Assembly: GCA_003221895.1 (NCBI GenBank)
Contig: QHUJ01000120.1
Location: 1 to 64,000, forward strand
Direction of reading: 5' to 3'
Length of the DNA stretch: 64,000 bases
From: Gemmatimonadota bacterium
GTDB taxonomy: Bacteria; Gemmatimonadota; Gemmatimonadetes; Gemmatimonadales; GWC2-71-9
Shown here: positions 1 to 8,093 of the stretch, piece after piece
Layout: every line of letters begins with the position of its first letter
Numbering within the stretch: the stretch's first letter is position 1
Made by a program: the position numbers and the translations under genes
The notes under the pieces: generated by a model
Told to the model about the DNA's origin: nothing
Databases searched by the model: none
Seen by the model: only the letters and a program-made list of their open reading frames with translations

Positions 1-302
1 TGTACATCGCGAACGAGGCCGGGTACCTCCAGTTCTGGGATCTCAGCAGCGGATTGCAGATTGGCTCGAACCTCATTTTGCCTTCCGCGGCCTACGGTCT
101 GGCCCGCCGCCCGACAAACGGCTACCTGTATCTCACCGGCGCCTATTTCGGCGGCGGTTACATCTACATCGTCGACCCTGTCACTCACGTGCTCGTCCAT
201 TCCGCCATCGTAGGTGGCTCGACTCGACACGTCGTCTTCAACGCGGACGGCAGCGTGGGTCTCGTGCCCAACGAAGGTCACTGGGTGGACTTCATCAAGT
301 AG
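1..302 (+). CDS. C-terminal end of a beta-propeller (YncE/YVTN-like) protein, 5' partial
   Basis: The reading frame is open from position 3 and ends in TAG at 300-302, so about 99 residues are visible and the start lies outside the window. The residues show repeating blade-like strands: YIANEAGYLQFWDLSSG, then GGGYIYIVDP, then RHVVFNADGSVGLVPN. This pattern is typical of secreted YVTN/YncE-type beta-propellers in which each blade ends in a V/I-x-D motif. Function and ligand cannot be told from this fragment. The next gene starts 20 bp downstream. Confidence 0.6.
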   Translation, partial: YIANEAGYLQFWDLSSGLQIGSNLILPSAAYGLARRPTNGYLYLTGAYFGGGYIYIVDPVTHVLVHSAIVGGSTRHVVFNADGSVGLVPNEGHWVDFIK

Positions 303-321
303 AGAATTATCGTTCGGGCAC

Positions 322-1056
322 ATGCCCAGCGCCGAAGACGTCAAATCGTGGTACAACCAGCACTACGCCGCGCAGGGCCTGCAGAGCATGCGTCCCGCCG
401 CGGCGTATCCTGTTTTTCTGGATCTACTGGGCGCACGAGCGGGGAACCGCCTTCTCGACGTCAGCTGTGGTACCGGCTCGCTGCTTGCCGCCGCGCGGGA
501 GCGCGCAGTAGACGCAGTCGGCGTCGACCTCTCCGACGAAGCGGTGAAGCTCGCCAGGCGCGTCGCGCCCGGCGCGGAGGTCGCCGTCGGGGCAGGGGAA
601 GCGCTCGCGTTCCGCGACGGCTCCTTCGACTACGTCAGCTGCCTCGGCTCCCTCGAACACTTCCTCGACATGGGGAAGGGCCTCGAAGAGATGAAACGCG
701 TCGCGAAGCCCGCCGCGCACTTCTGCATCATGGTCCCCAATCAGGATTTCATCGGCTGGAAGGTGCTGGGCCACCAGGGCACCGCACAGCAGGACATCAA
801 CGAGCACCTGCTGCCCCTCAAGGCCTGGCGGCAGCTGTTCGAGCGGCACGGACTCGTGGTGTTGCGCGTCGTTCCTGACCGCTGGCACGCCGTCCGGTGG
901 CGGTCCCCCCCGTCCCCCAACGGCGGGAAGCGCGGCGCCGCCCGTTTCGTTATCGGACCGGTTCTCGAGGCGGGGTGGCGGCTCGTGCCACTGCGCTGGC
1001 AGTATCAGTTCGTGTTTGTGCTAGCGAACCGTAGCACTCCTCCCACTTCGCCATGA
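322..1056 (+). CDS. Class I SAM-dependent methyltransferase (UbiE/Methyltransf_11 type)
   Basis: A 244-residue protein. SAM-binding motif I reads LLDVSCGTG near residues 44-52, followed by the acidic loop VGVDLS near residue 67 and a post-motif region FDYVSCLGSLEHF. These are the usual Rossmann methyltransferase signatures. ATG at 322 was chosen because it begins just before the fold and leaves 20 bp after the previous stop; an in-frame start at 214 would overlap that gene. No clear Shine-Dalgarno precedes it. The substrate is unknown; next to a glycosyltransferase it may methylate a glycan or lipid. Its last 107 bp overlap the 3' end of the opposing glycosyltransferase gene, and both reading frames look intact there. 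Confidence 0.75.
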   Translation: MPSAEDVKSWYNQHYAAQGLQSMRPAAAYPVFLDLLGARAGNRLLDVSCGTGSLLAAARERAVDAVGVDLSDEAVKLARRVAPGAEVAVGAGEALAFRDGSFDYVSCLGSLEHFLDMGKGLEEMKRVAKPAAHFCIMVPNQDFIGWKVLGHQGTAQQDINEHLLPLKAWRQLFERHGLVVLRVVPDRWHAVRWRSPPSPNGGKRGAARFVIGPVLEAGWRLVPLRWQYQFVFVLANRSTPPTSP

Positions 1057-2209
1057 TCTCCGGCCACCCGAACGCCTGGCGGACGCGTTGCTCGCCGGCC
1101 GTGCCAAGGCGCGCGGCGAGCGCGGGATCGCGCGCAACGCGCTCGAGGGCGCGCGCCAGCTGATCGGCGTCGGCCGGACGGACGAGCAGGCCGCTGTTGC
1201 CGTTTTCGATGATGTCCGTGATGCCGCCGATATCGCTGGCCACGACGGGAATTCCGTAGCTCATCGCTTCGAGCAGCACTACGCCGAGGCCCTCGGTGTC
1301 GCCGCGGGCGTCGAGGATCGAGGGCAGCACCATCACGTCGCTCGCGGCATAGGCGTCGCGCAACTCGGCATCAGGCACGCGGCCACGAATGTCGACCCGG
1401 CGCTCCAACCCGGCCGCGCGGGCCTGGGCTTCGAGCGCCTGGCGCTCTGGTCCCTCGCCGATGACGGTGAGGTGCGCGTGCAGCTCGGCCGGGAGGCGCC
1501 GCACGGCTTCGATCAGATGCGTCACCCCTTTGCGCTCCACGAGCCGGCCGACGAACACGATGCGGAAGTCCTGCCTGGCGCCGCGCCCTGGTCGAGACGT
1601 TTGCGGCACTTCATCAAAGCCGAGCGTATACGGAATGACGCGCACTGGCACCTGCGCAAACCGCGCGATTTCTCGCGCGGTATAAGAGGAAATCGCCACG
1701 ACCGCATCCGACGTACGCAGCGCCCACCGCACGAAGCCCCGCAGCCAGGCCAGCGAGCCCTGTACCCAGCGCAACTCGACCCCATACCAGCTCGTGACCA
1801 GTTTAGCGCGCGGACGCGTCGTCCGCCGTCCCAGCCATCCAAACAGCACGTGCGGGACCGGCCAGTGGACGTGGATGATGTCGTACTGGCGGCGGCGCGT
1901 CAGTCGCCAGATGCCCCACAGACCGCCGATCACGTAGAACAGTGGCAGCACCCGATAGAGCAGGGAACGGCGCATGCGATCGGGCGTCGCTTCATCGTGG
2001 GTCAAATCCTCCCACCCGGCCGGAAAGTACCGGAAGCGATGGACCGGAATGCCTTCATAGGACGACCCACCACCGCCGCGGTACGCCGAGGTGAAGACTT
2101 CGACGTCGTAACCGGCCGCCTGCAAACGCTTGAGTAACGCGACGAGCCAGGGAACGATGACATCGTCACGGGAGCGAGGAAATGCAGTCATGACGTGGAG
2201 AATTCGCAT
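950..2209 (-). CDS. GT4-family glycosyltransferase (GT-B fold)
   Basis: A 419-residue retaining glycosyltransferase of the GT4 type. The N-terminal Rossmann half begins MRILHVMTAFP. The C-terminal half has the donor-site landmarks IVFVGRLVERKGV near residue 217, VIGEGPE near 250 and EGLGVVLLEAMSYGIPVV near 311, which contains the E-x7-E motif of nucleotide-sugar binding. It probably adds a sugar to a surface polysaccharide or glycolipid at the cytoplasmic face. It is the only gene left of the dif-like site on the - strand. A TATAGT hexamer on the - strand at 2223-2228 could be a -10 box, with the start codon only a few bases downstream of the expected transcript start. It is not BshA: no bacillithiol gene is adjacent and the signature is generic. 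Confidence 0.85.
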   Translation of the reverse strand: MRILHVMTAFPRSRDDVIVPWLVALLKRLQAAGYDVEVFTSAYRGGGGSSYEGIPVHRFRYFPAGWEDLTHDEATPDRMRRSLLYRVLPLFYVIGGLWGIWRLTRRRQYDIIHVHWPVPHVLFGWLGRRTTRPRAKLVTSWYGVELRWVQGSLAWLRGFVRWALRTSDAVVAISSYTAREIARFAQVPVRVIPYTLGFDEVPQTSRPGRGARQDFRIVFVGRLVERKGVTHLIEAVRRLPAELHAHLTVIGEGPERQALEAQARAAGLERRVDIRGRVPDAELRDAYAASDVMVLPSILDARGDTEGLGVVLLEAMSYGIPVVASDIGGITDIIENGNSGLLVRPADADQLARALERVARDPALAARLGTAGEQRVRQAFGWPEIMAKWEECYGSLAQTRTDTASAVARAATPPREPVR

Positions 2210-2317
2210 CGGCCGTGGACGAACTATACCGCTTTCCGGCTTCCCTCGGGCAGTAGTATCTTTCGCGCTCTCCGGCCCCTGGCCCCCCGGCCCCCGCCCG
2301 CCGGCCCACTTTGAGGA

Positions 2318-3268
2318 ATGGTTCTGAGAGAATCTGCAACAACCGGCGCGCTGCGCCGCGGCAGCTGGTGGTTACGAGCGCTCCAGGCCGTCGTACTGGT
2401 CGGCGCCGCGTATTATCTCATCACCAAACAGATCACGCCCCACTGGCCCGACATCCGCGCGCGGCAGTTCGCCTGGCGGGCCGGCCCGCTGGTGCTCGGC
2501 TCGGTGATCGTCCTGGGCACATTGACGGTGCTCGTCGGCGCCTGGACCGCCAGCCTGCGCTGGTGCGCCGCGCAGATCACCGCACTCGATGCGGCGAAAG
2601 TCTGGTTCACCGCAAACCTCGCGCGCTTTCTGCCCGGTGGCGTCTGGCAGTTCGCGAGCCTCGCCCTGATGGCGTCGCGCTACGGCGTGAGCACGGCAGC
2701 GGCGACGGCGACCGTGCTGCTCGAGCAGATCGTTTTGCTCATCACCGGCCTCGCGGTCGTCGCCGTGTTCACCCCCGCGGTGCTGCACGCTGCCTGGTGG
2801 CAGGGAGCCCTGGTCGTCGCGATCATCCTGGGCATCGTCATCCTGGCGCTGCCACGGCCCGGAGGACGACTGGGCCGCTGGCTGGAGCGCTATGTGCCAA
2901 GCCTCAAACAGGTCTGGTCGCAGCTCGGCGCGCGCCACCTGCTGCTGTTTATCGTGATTCTCATCGTCCCGTGGTTGATGTACGGCACCGCCTTCCGCCT
3001 GCTCGCTATCGGACTGCTGGGCAGCGTCGCAGGATCGTGGGGCTTCTACATCGCGGCATTTACGGGGAGCTACCTTGCCGGCGTCATTGCTGTGTTTGCT
3101 CCCGCCGGGTTGTTCGTGCGCGAAGCAGCGCTCATTGGCGTCCTGTCGCCGGTCATTGGGGGCGGTGACGCCGCGATTCTCGCGGTGGCGTCGCGCATCT
3201 GGTTGACGGCGCTTGAAATCGTCGCGGGCATCACCGTGCTCGCGCTGCCGAGCACCCCGAGCGCGTGA
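2318..3268 (+). CDS. Flippase-like / lysylphosphatidylglycerol synthase-type integral membrane protein (UPF0104)
   Basis: A 316-residue polytopic membrane protein with about eight hydrophobic segments, the first near residues 19-36. It resembles the LPG_synthase_TM/UPF0104 family (AglD and MprF flippase-domain relatives), which often sits beside surface-glycan glycosyltransferases and is proposed to move or modify lipid-linked intermediates. It opens a + strand set of four genes joined by overlaps. Its stop overlaps the GTG start of the next gene by four bases (GTGA). The AGGA directly before ATG 2318 is close for a ribosome site, so the start is moderately secure. The exact role is inferred from family and context. 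Confidence 0.7.
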   Translation: MVLRESATTGALRRGSWWLRALQAVVLVGAAYYLITKQITPHWPDIRARQFAWRAGPLVLGSVIVLGTLTVLVGAWTASLRWCAAQITALDAAKVWFTANLARFLPGGVWQFASLALMASRYGVSTAAATATVLLEQIVLLITGLAVVAVFTPAVLHAAWWQGALVVAIILGIVILALPRPGGRLGRWLERYVPSLKQVWSQLGARHLLLFIVILIVPWLMYGTAFRLLAIGLLGSVAGSWGFYIAAFTGSYLAGVIAVFAPAGLFVREAALIGVLSPVIGGGDAAILAVASRIWLTALEIVAGITVLALPSTPSA

Positions 3269-5640
3269 CGGCTCCTGCGCAGTCTGCGCTCGTCGAGTAC
3301 ATGCCGCGGCGGCCGAATTGGGTCGCGCTGGGCATCCTCTCGCTGTTCATTGTGATCCTGTCCTTGCCGATGCTCTCGGGGAAGTGGCTCGCATCGCCGC
3401 ACGGCGATCAGTATTCGAGTGCATACGCCTTCTATTCCTGGGAGGCGACGGAGTGGCGCGCGACGGGCAGCATTCCGCTGTGGAACCCGATGATCATGGG
3501 CGGCCTGCCGTTCCTCGCCGTGGTCACGCACGGCGACATCCTGTATCCGACGGCGCTGCTGCGGTACTTCCTGCCGGTTCATGTCGTCATGAACCTGGCG
3601 TTTTTCCTCCACTACATTCTCGCCGGCTTCCTGACGTACCTGTTCCTGCGGCGTATGGCGGTGTCGTGGACAGGCGCCGTGACGGGCGGGATCGCCTACC
3701 AGTTGTCCGGCATCATGATCTCGTACGTGCAGCCGGGGCACGACGGCAAGCTATTCGTCTCGACGTTACTGCCCCTAGCATTCCTGGCGCTCGTTGTGGC
3801 GCTGCGCGACCGGCGTTTCTGGGGCTATCCGCTGCTCGCGGTCGCCGTCGCGCTGTGCCTGCTGAGCCCGCACGTACAGGCGACGTACTACCTGCTCATC
3901 GCCGCGGCGTTATTCGCGCTCTATCTGACGTTCGGGGAAGTGACGACCGAGCCATCGCGGCCGCGGCTCGCGCGATTGGCGCTGGCGTTCGCCGCAATTG
4001 TCGCTGGCTTCGGCATGGGGATGCCGCAGATTCTTCCATTCCTCCAGTACATCCCCCACTCACCACGCGCCGCCGGGTATTCGGTCGGTTACTCAGGGTC
4101 AACGTCGTTCGGCGTGCCGTGGGATCATGTGCCCGAATTCTTCATTGCAAGCTTCGTCGGCCATATGGAGTCGTACTGGGGCTCAAATCCGCTCAAGCTC
4201 CACTCCGAGTATCTCGGTCTCCCCGTCATCGCGCTAGCCATTCTGGGCTTCGGCGACCGGCGACGCCGGCTCGTATGGTGGATGGGGGGGATCGGCCTGC
4301 TGTTCCTCCTGATCGCGCTGGGTGGTGCCACGCCGTTCTACCATCTCTGGTGGACCGTGATGCCGATGGTCAAAAAGACCCGCGCACCGGGGATGGTGTT
4401 CTTCGTGGTCGCCTTCTGCGTCGCGATGTTCGCCGCATTCGGTGTGACGCGGTTCGAACGCGGGGAAGGGGGATGGCGTCATATCCGCGTCTGGCTCATC
4501 GCAGCCGGCGTCGTTGCGCTGTTCGGCGCGATCGGGGTGTTCGGCCAGCTCGCCGTGTCTCTCGCGCCCGCCGGGCGCGTCGGTGCGGCCATAGCGCACG
4601 GCGCAGACATCCGGCTGTCGGCCGTCATCGGGGCGGTCCTCCTTGCAGCAGTAGCGCTCCTCGTGTGGGCGCGCTTGCAGGGCCGGGTGCCCGCATTGGC
4701 GTTCGCGCTCGGCCTGCCGTTGCTCGTCGGAACGGATCTGTGGCGCGATGGTCGCCATTTCTGGACCTACTCGCTGCCGCCGGCTGCAGACCTCTACCGC
4801 ACGGACGAAGTGATTGCGCGCCTCACACAGGCGCCGAAGCCGCTGCGCGTTCTCGACCTAGGACCGTTCACGCAGAATGAGGCCGTCTATCCCCAAAACG
4901 TGCTCATGGCGCACGGCATTGCGCAGGTCATTGGGTACCAGGGAAACGAGCTCCGCTATTACGATGACCTGCTGGGGGGCCGCAACGAGTGGCGCTACCT
5001 GCTCTCATCCACGCGCCTGTGGCAGCTCCTCGCGGTGCGCTACGTGTTGATCCCGGACAGCGCCGCACTACCGGGCTACCACATCGTGATGGGTCCGGTG
5101 GTTACGGCTGCCGGCACGCGGGCATTTGTGTACGAGGCCGACACGATTCCGCCGTACGCCCGTGTCGTCCCAGCGGCGCTGAAGGTCGATAACGATTCCG
5201 CGATTCCACCGACCCTCGCCGATCCGCGCCTGCCGGGGTTCGACCAGGTTGTCTTGCTCCCGAAGGATGCGCCGCTCAGCCCACCGCCGCTGCGAGGTCT
5301 GCCGCCTCCATCCGCGTCGCGCGCTCGCGTTACGGCCTGGGATGCGGGGCAGATGACTGTCGAGCTCGACCCGGCACCGCGCGACTCGAGCTACGTGATG
5401 ATCGCCGAGAACTGGTATCTCGACTGGCGCGCCAGCGTGGACGGCCAGGCGGCGCGCGTCCTGCGCGGCGACCATGCGCTGCTCACGATTCCGGTCGCGC
5501 CCGGCGCGCGCAAGATCGAGCTGCGTTATCACTCGAGCGCCTACGCGCAGGGAAAGGTGATCGCCTTCGCGACACTCGTCATCGTGCTGGCGGGATTTGT
5601 CGTTCCGCCGCTCGTCGCTCGGAGACGCCGCAGTGCCTGA
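3265..5640 (+). CDS. YfhO-type large integral membrane protein (putative GT-C glycosyltransferase)
   Basis: A 791-residue protein with roughly a dozen transmembrane segments in the first 490 residues and a soluble C-terminal domain, ending in one more hydrophobic segment near residues 760-780 and a basic tail. This is the layout of bacterial YfhO-like proteins, which are related to GT-C glycosyltransferases using lipid-phosphate sugars. Early acidic residues in an extracellular loop (PHGDQYSSAYAFYSWEATEW, about residues 44-63) fit a GT-C active-site loop. The start is GTG at 3265, overlapping the upstream stop as GTGA. The following gene encodes a polyprenyl-phosphate-sugar synthase, which would supply its donor; this pairing supports the GT-C reading. 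Confidence 0.75.
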   Translation: MTAPAQSALVEYMPRRPNWVALGILSLFIVILSLPMLSGKWLASPHGDQYSSAYAFYSWEATEWRATGSIPLWNPMIMGGLPFLAVVTHGDILYPTALLRYFLPVHVVMNLAFFLHYILAGFLTYLFLRRMAVSWTGAVTGGIAYQLSGIMISYVQPGHDGKLFVSTLLPLAFLALVVALRDRRFWGYPLLAVAVALCLLSPHVQATYYLLIAAALFALYLTFGEVTTEPSRPRLARLALAFAAIVAGFGMGMPQILPFLQYIPHSPRAAGYSVGYSGSTSFGVPWDHVPEFFIASFVGHMESYWGSNPLKLHSEYLGLPVIALAILGFGDRRRRLVWWMGGIGLLFLLIALGGATPFYHLWWTVMPMVKKTRAPGMVFFVVAFCVAMFAAFGVTRFERGEGGWRHIRVWLIAAGVVALFGAIGVFGQLAVSLAPAGRVGAAIAHGADIRLSAVIGAVLLAAVALLVWARLQGRVPALAFALGLPLLVGTDLWRDGRHFWTYSLPPAADLYRTDEVIARLTQAPKPLRVLDLGPFTQNEAVYPQNVLMAHGIAQVIGYQGNELRYYDDLLGGRNEWRYLLSSTRLWQLLAVRYVLIPDSAALPGYHIVMGPVVTAAGTRAFVYEADTIPPYARVVPAALKVDNDSAIPPTLADPRLPGFDQVVLLPKDAPLSPPPLRGLPPPSASRARVTAWDAGQMTVELDPAPRDSSYVMIAENWYLDWRASVDGQAARVLRGDHALLTIPVAPGARKIELRYHSSAYAQGKVIAFATLVIVLAGFVVPPLVARRRRSA

Positions 5641-6355
5641 GAAAGCCCTCGTCGTCATTCCCACCTACAACGAGGCGGTGAACCTTCCTCAGCTCGTTCC
5701 GCAGGTCCTGGCGCAGGATCCGCGCATCGACGTGCTGGTGGTCGATGATAACTCACCCGACGGCACGGGCGCGCTGGCGGACGAGATGAGCCGCGCCAAT
5801 CCGCGCGTGCACACGCTCCATCGTGAAGGCAAGCTCGGGCTCGGCACCGCCTACATCACCGGCTTCAAGTGGGCGCTCGAGCGGTCGTACGACTTCATGT
5901 TCGAGATGGATGCCGACTTCTCCCACGATCCGGTCCACCTGCCGCAGTTTCTCACGGCCATCCGGGACGCCGATGTGGTGCTTGGGTCACGCTACCTGCA
6001 GGGGAGGGTGACGGTCGTCAATTGGCCGATGAGCCGCCTCATGCTATCGTATCTGGCCAACATTTACGCGCGCTGGTTCACGGGGCTCAAGATTTGGGAC
6101 CTGACCGGTGGCTTCAAGTGCTTTCGCAGGCGCGTGCTCGAAACCATTGATCTGTCCCAGGTGGTCTCCAACGGGTATGCCTTTCAAATCGAGATGAGCG
6201 TCCGCGCATGGCGAAAAGGGTTCAAGCTGCGGGAAATACCCATCGTGTTCGTCGATCGGACCGAGGGACAAAGCAAGATGAATCGAGCGATCGTCCGGGA
6301 GGCCGTGTTGAAGGTGCCGCGGCTCCGCCTTATGGCCTGGTTCGGCCGCATTTGA
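5633..6355 (+). CDS. Polyprenyl-phosphate mannose synthase-like GT2 (DPM1 family)
   Basis: A 240-residue GT2 enzyme. It has VVIPTYNEAVNLPQLV at the N-terminus, the nucleotide-binding LVVDDNSPDGTG near residue 32 and the metal-binding EMDADFSHDP near residue 90. The GSRYLQG and LTGGFKCFRR motifs follow, as in dolichol/polyprenol-phosphate mannose synthases. No C-terminal membrane domain is present, so it is the soluble single-domain form. It would transfer a hexose from GDP- or UDP-sugar to a polyprenyl phosphate. GTG at 5633 is preferred: GGAG at 5621-5624 sits 8 bases upstream and the codon lies just before the stop of the YfhO-like gene. An in-frame TTG at 5597 would enlarge the overlap. 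Confidence 0.85.
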   Translation: MPEKALVVIPTYNEAVNLPQLVPQVLAQDPRIDVLVVDDNSPDGTGALADEMSRANPRVHTLHREGKLGLGTAYITGFKWALERSYDFMFEMDADFSHDPVHLPQFLTAIRDADVVLGSRYLQGRVTVVNWPMSRLMLSYLANIYARWFTGLKIWDLTGGFKCFRRRVLETIDLSQVVSNGYAFQIEMSVRAWRKGFKLREIPIVFVDRTEGQSKMNRAIVREAVLKVPRLRLMAWFGRI

Positions 6356-7185
6356 TCGGGCTGCCGGTCTACAAGATGACGGGATCGGGAAACGATTTCG
6401 TCATGCTGGACGCCCGGGTCTCCTCGCCGGCCGACTGGAGCCCTCAGGACATGCAGGTGGTGTGCGCCCGCGGCACCGGAATCGGCGCCGACGGTGTGGT
6501 GTTCGTGGGTCCGGGGAGCAAGGCGGGCGCCGCCCGCATGATCTATTACAACGCCGACGGCTCCCACGCCGCCATGTGCGGCAATGCCGCCCTCTGTAGC
6601 ACCACGCTGGCCGCGCGCCTCGGGATCGCGCCAGCCGGCGGAATGGATCTGGAAACCGACGCCGGCACCTACCGCAGCCGGACGAGCGACCGAGGGCGCG
6701 CCGAGCTGCATCTGGCCCCGGTGGACCCACCTGAAGCCCTGGCTGGACTGGGGATCATTGATGGAGAGCGCCGGGCCGCGCTCGGTCGTGTAGGTGTGCC
6801 GCATCTCATCATTCTGGTCGACGATGTCGACCACGTAGCCTTGATGGAGCGCGGTCGCGCACTGCGGTTCGATCCGGCGCTCGCACCGGACGGCGCCAAC
6901 ATCAATTTCATATCGGCGGACGGTCCGGCGCGCGACGGCAAACCGGTCTGGCGGATGCGGACCTATGAGCGCGGCGTCGAGGGCGAAACACTGGCGTGTG
7001 GCACCGGCGCTGTGGCCGCGGGATGCGCGATAGAGGAATGGGGGCTCGGACGGCTACCGATCGAGATTCAGAGCCGCAGCGGCCGCCTGTTGACGATCCG
7101 CGGCACCAAGGGCTCAAACGGGCGCTACGACGACGTCTGGCTGGCTGGAGAGGGGAGAATGGTGTTCAGGGGCGTGATTACATGA
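6352..7185 (+). CDS. dapF: Diaminopimelate epimerase
   Basis: A 277-residue protein that interconverts LL- and meso-diaminopimelate in the lysine and peptidoglycan pathway. It carries the family start KMTGSGNDFVMLD and both catalytic cysteines: one in NADGSHAAMCGNAALC, one in GETLACGTGAVAAG. TTG at 6352 is the likely start because it overlaps the stop of the upstream gene and places the first motif eight residues in, as in known DapF proteins; the next ATG at 6376 would remove the first strand. It is the last + strand gene before the dif-like site. No terminator is seen between it and the convergent TPR gene. Confidence 0.95.
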   Translation: MIGLPVYKMTGSGNDFVMLDARVSSPADWSPQDMQVVCARGTGIGADGVVFVGPGSKAGAARMIYYNADGSHAAMCGNAALCSTTLAARLGIAPAGGMDLETDAGTYRSRTSDRGRAELHLAPVDPPEALAGLGIIDGERRAALGRVGVPHLIILVDDVDHVALMERGRALRFDPALAPDGANINFISADGPARDGKPVWRMRTYERGVEGETLACGTGAVAAGCAIEEWGLGRLPIEIQSRSGRLLTIRGTKGSNGRYDDVWLAGEGRMVFRGVIT

Positions 7186-7214
7186 ACTGCTTGTCCACAT
7201 TTGTTGACTCCGCT

Positions 7215-7242
7215 ACTTAACATAACTCCTATTATACGAAGT
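7215..7242 (-). other. Candidate chromosomal dif site (XerC/XerD recombination site)
   Basis: Read on the - strand the site is an 11-bp XerC-side arm ACTTCGTATAA (7242-7232), a 6-bp centre TAGGAG, and an 11-bp XerD-side arm TTATGTTAAGT (7225-7215). The XerD arm matches the E. coli dif arm (TTATGTTAAAT) at 10 of 11 positions. The XerC arm matches the proteobacterial consensus RNTKCGCATAA at 10 of 11. The two arms are partly palindromic (8 of 11). It is an AT-rich patch in a GC-rich genome, placed in the 63-bp gap between convergent dapF and a TPR gene, exactly where gene orientation flips for the whole window. By-eye GGGNAGGG octamers at 590, 673, 4463 and 6001 on + and ten on - to the right all point toward it. 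XerC, XerD and FtsK are not in the window. Confidence 0.85.
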
Positions 7243-7248
7243 TGATTG

Positions 7249-7959
7249 CTATGAAGCCGCGCCTTTTGTGAGCTCCGCCAAGCGCACTTTCGCTTCGGTC
7301 ACCGCCCCTTCCTTGGGCAAATCTTTCACAATGTGCTGGTAGGCGGCGATCGCCTTGGCTGTGTCTCCGGCAGCCACCCAGGCCCGACCAGCGTCCGAAA
7401 GCATTTGCGCCTTGAGGAAATCGAGCCGCGCGGCACTCGAGCCCGTCTCATAGGCCTCTCCGGCGTCCTTAAAACGGCCCAGGTTCTCGTAGGCGGCCCC
7501 GAGGAGACCGTAGGCTTGTGCCCTATAGGCTTTGCCCGCCCCGGGCGCGTAATCGCGCAGGACGTCGATTGCCTGCGGCGGCTGACCCTGCAGCAGCCGG
7601 ACGTTGGCGAGCAATAGCCGACCTTCCTGGGCCGCATTGGTTCCCGAGTAGTTCTCGACAATCCTGGCGAGTTCGCTCGCGGCCAGCGGCAGATTCTGGC
7701 TCTCGAAGGCAAACCGCGCGCCCTGGAGCTCGCGGCCGGCGATTTCTTCGGAACGGCGCTTGGTCGATTGCGTCCAGAGGAACAGCCCTGCGGCGATGAT
7801 GATGATCGCGGCGATCCAGGTCGAAAGCGTACGATGGGCCACGATCCAGGCGTTAAAGCGATCCGACAATGGCTCCTTGGACGCGACCGGCCTGTCTGTC
7901 CCTGTTGCCTGTGGTGTTTTCACGCTACCCGTGCTGCGTGTCGCAGTTGAACTCGCCAT
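7249..7959 (-). CDS. Membrane-anchored TPR protein (YfgM/Tetratricopeptide_21-like)
   Basis: A 236-residue protein. About 45 polar N-terminal residues are followed by one membrane segment (AAIIIIAAGLFLWTQ, near 49-63) and a TPR-like helical region to the C-terminus, for example LPLAASELARIVENYSG and PPQAIDVLRDYAPGAG. This is the layout of YfgM-like proteins, which assist the Sec translocon and periplasmic chaperones in gamma-proteobacteria. AGGA six bases before ATG 7959 is a good ribosome site. It is the first - strand gene after the dif-like site and converges on dapF. The role is inferred from architecture only. Confidence 0.7.
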   Translation of the reverse strand: MASSTATRSTGSVKTPQATGTDRPVASKEPLSDRFNAWIVAHRTLSTWIAAIIIIAAGLFLWTQSTKRRSEEIAGRELQGARFAFESQNLPLAASELARIVENYSGTNAAQEGRLLLANVRLLQGQPPQAIDVLRDYAPGAGKAYRAQAYGLLGAAYENLGRFKDAGEAYETGSSAARLDFLKAQMLSDAGRAWVAAGDTAKAIAAYQHIVKDLPKEGAVTEAKVRLAELTKGAAS

Positions 7960-7983
7960 GCGGATTCCTTCGAAATGATCGTA

Positions 7984-8057
7984 TGCCCCTGGGGTGACTC
8001 GAACACCCGGCCAACGGTTTAGGAAACCGCTGCTCTATCCACCTGAGCTACAGGGGC
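7984..8057 (-). tRNA. tRNA-Arg (anticodon CCT)
   Basis: The - strand folds as a 74-nt cloverleaf: a 7-bp acceptor stem GCCCCTG with CAGGGGC, a D-arm beginning AGCTC, an anticodon arm with loop TTCCTAA (anticodon CCT, reading AGG), and a T-arm loop starting TTCGAGT. The discriminator base is A and CCA is not encoded. It lies between apt and the TPR gene. Confidence 0.93.
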
Positions 8058-8093
8058 AGGTCCTGGGGGCGTAAGCGGCGAAATCTACGTGAG

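Noticed and set aside
950-2209. GT4 gene as bshA (bacillithiol pathway partner of bshC)
   Set aside because: Only generic GT4 motifs are seen, it lies 27 kb away and its neighbours are surface-glycan genes.
3213-4880. A 555-codon + strand frame overlapping the YfhO-like gene
   Set aside because: It is out of frame with the membrane protein, Arg/Pro-rich and without membrane segments; the YfhO frame has the right hydrophobic pattern.
7231-7243. Partial resemblance to one arm of loxP (TATACGAAGTT)
   Set aside because: Only one arm matches; the second arm and spacer do not. The full 28 bp fits XerC/XerD dif much better, including a 6-bp centre and location at the strand switch.
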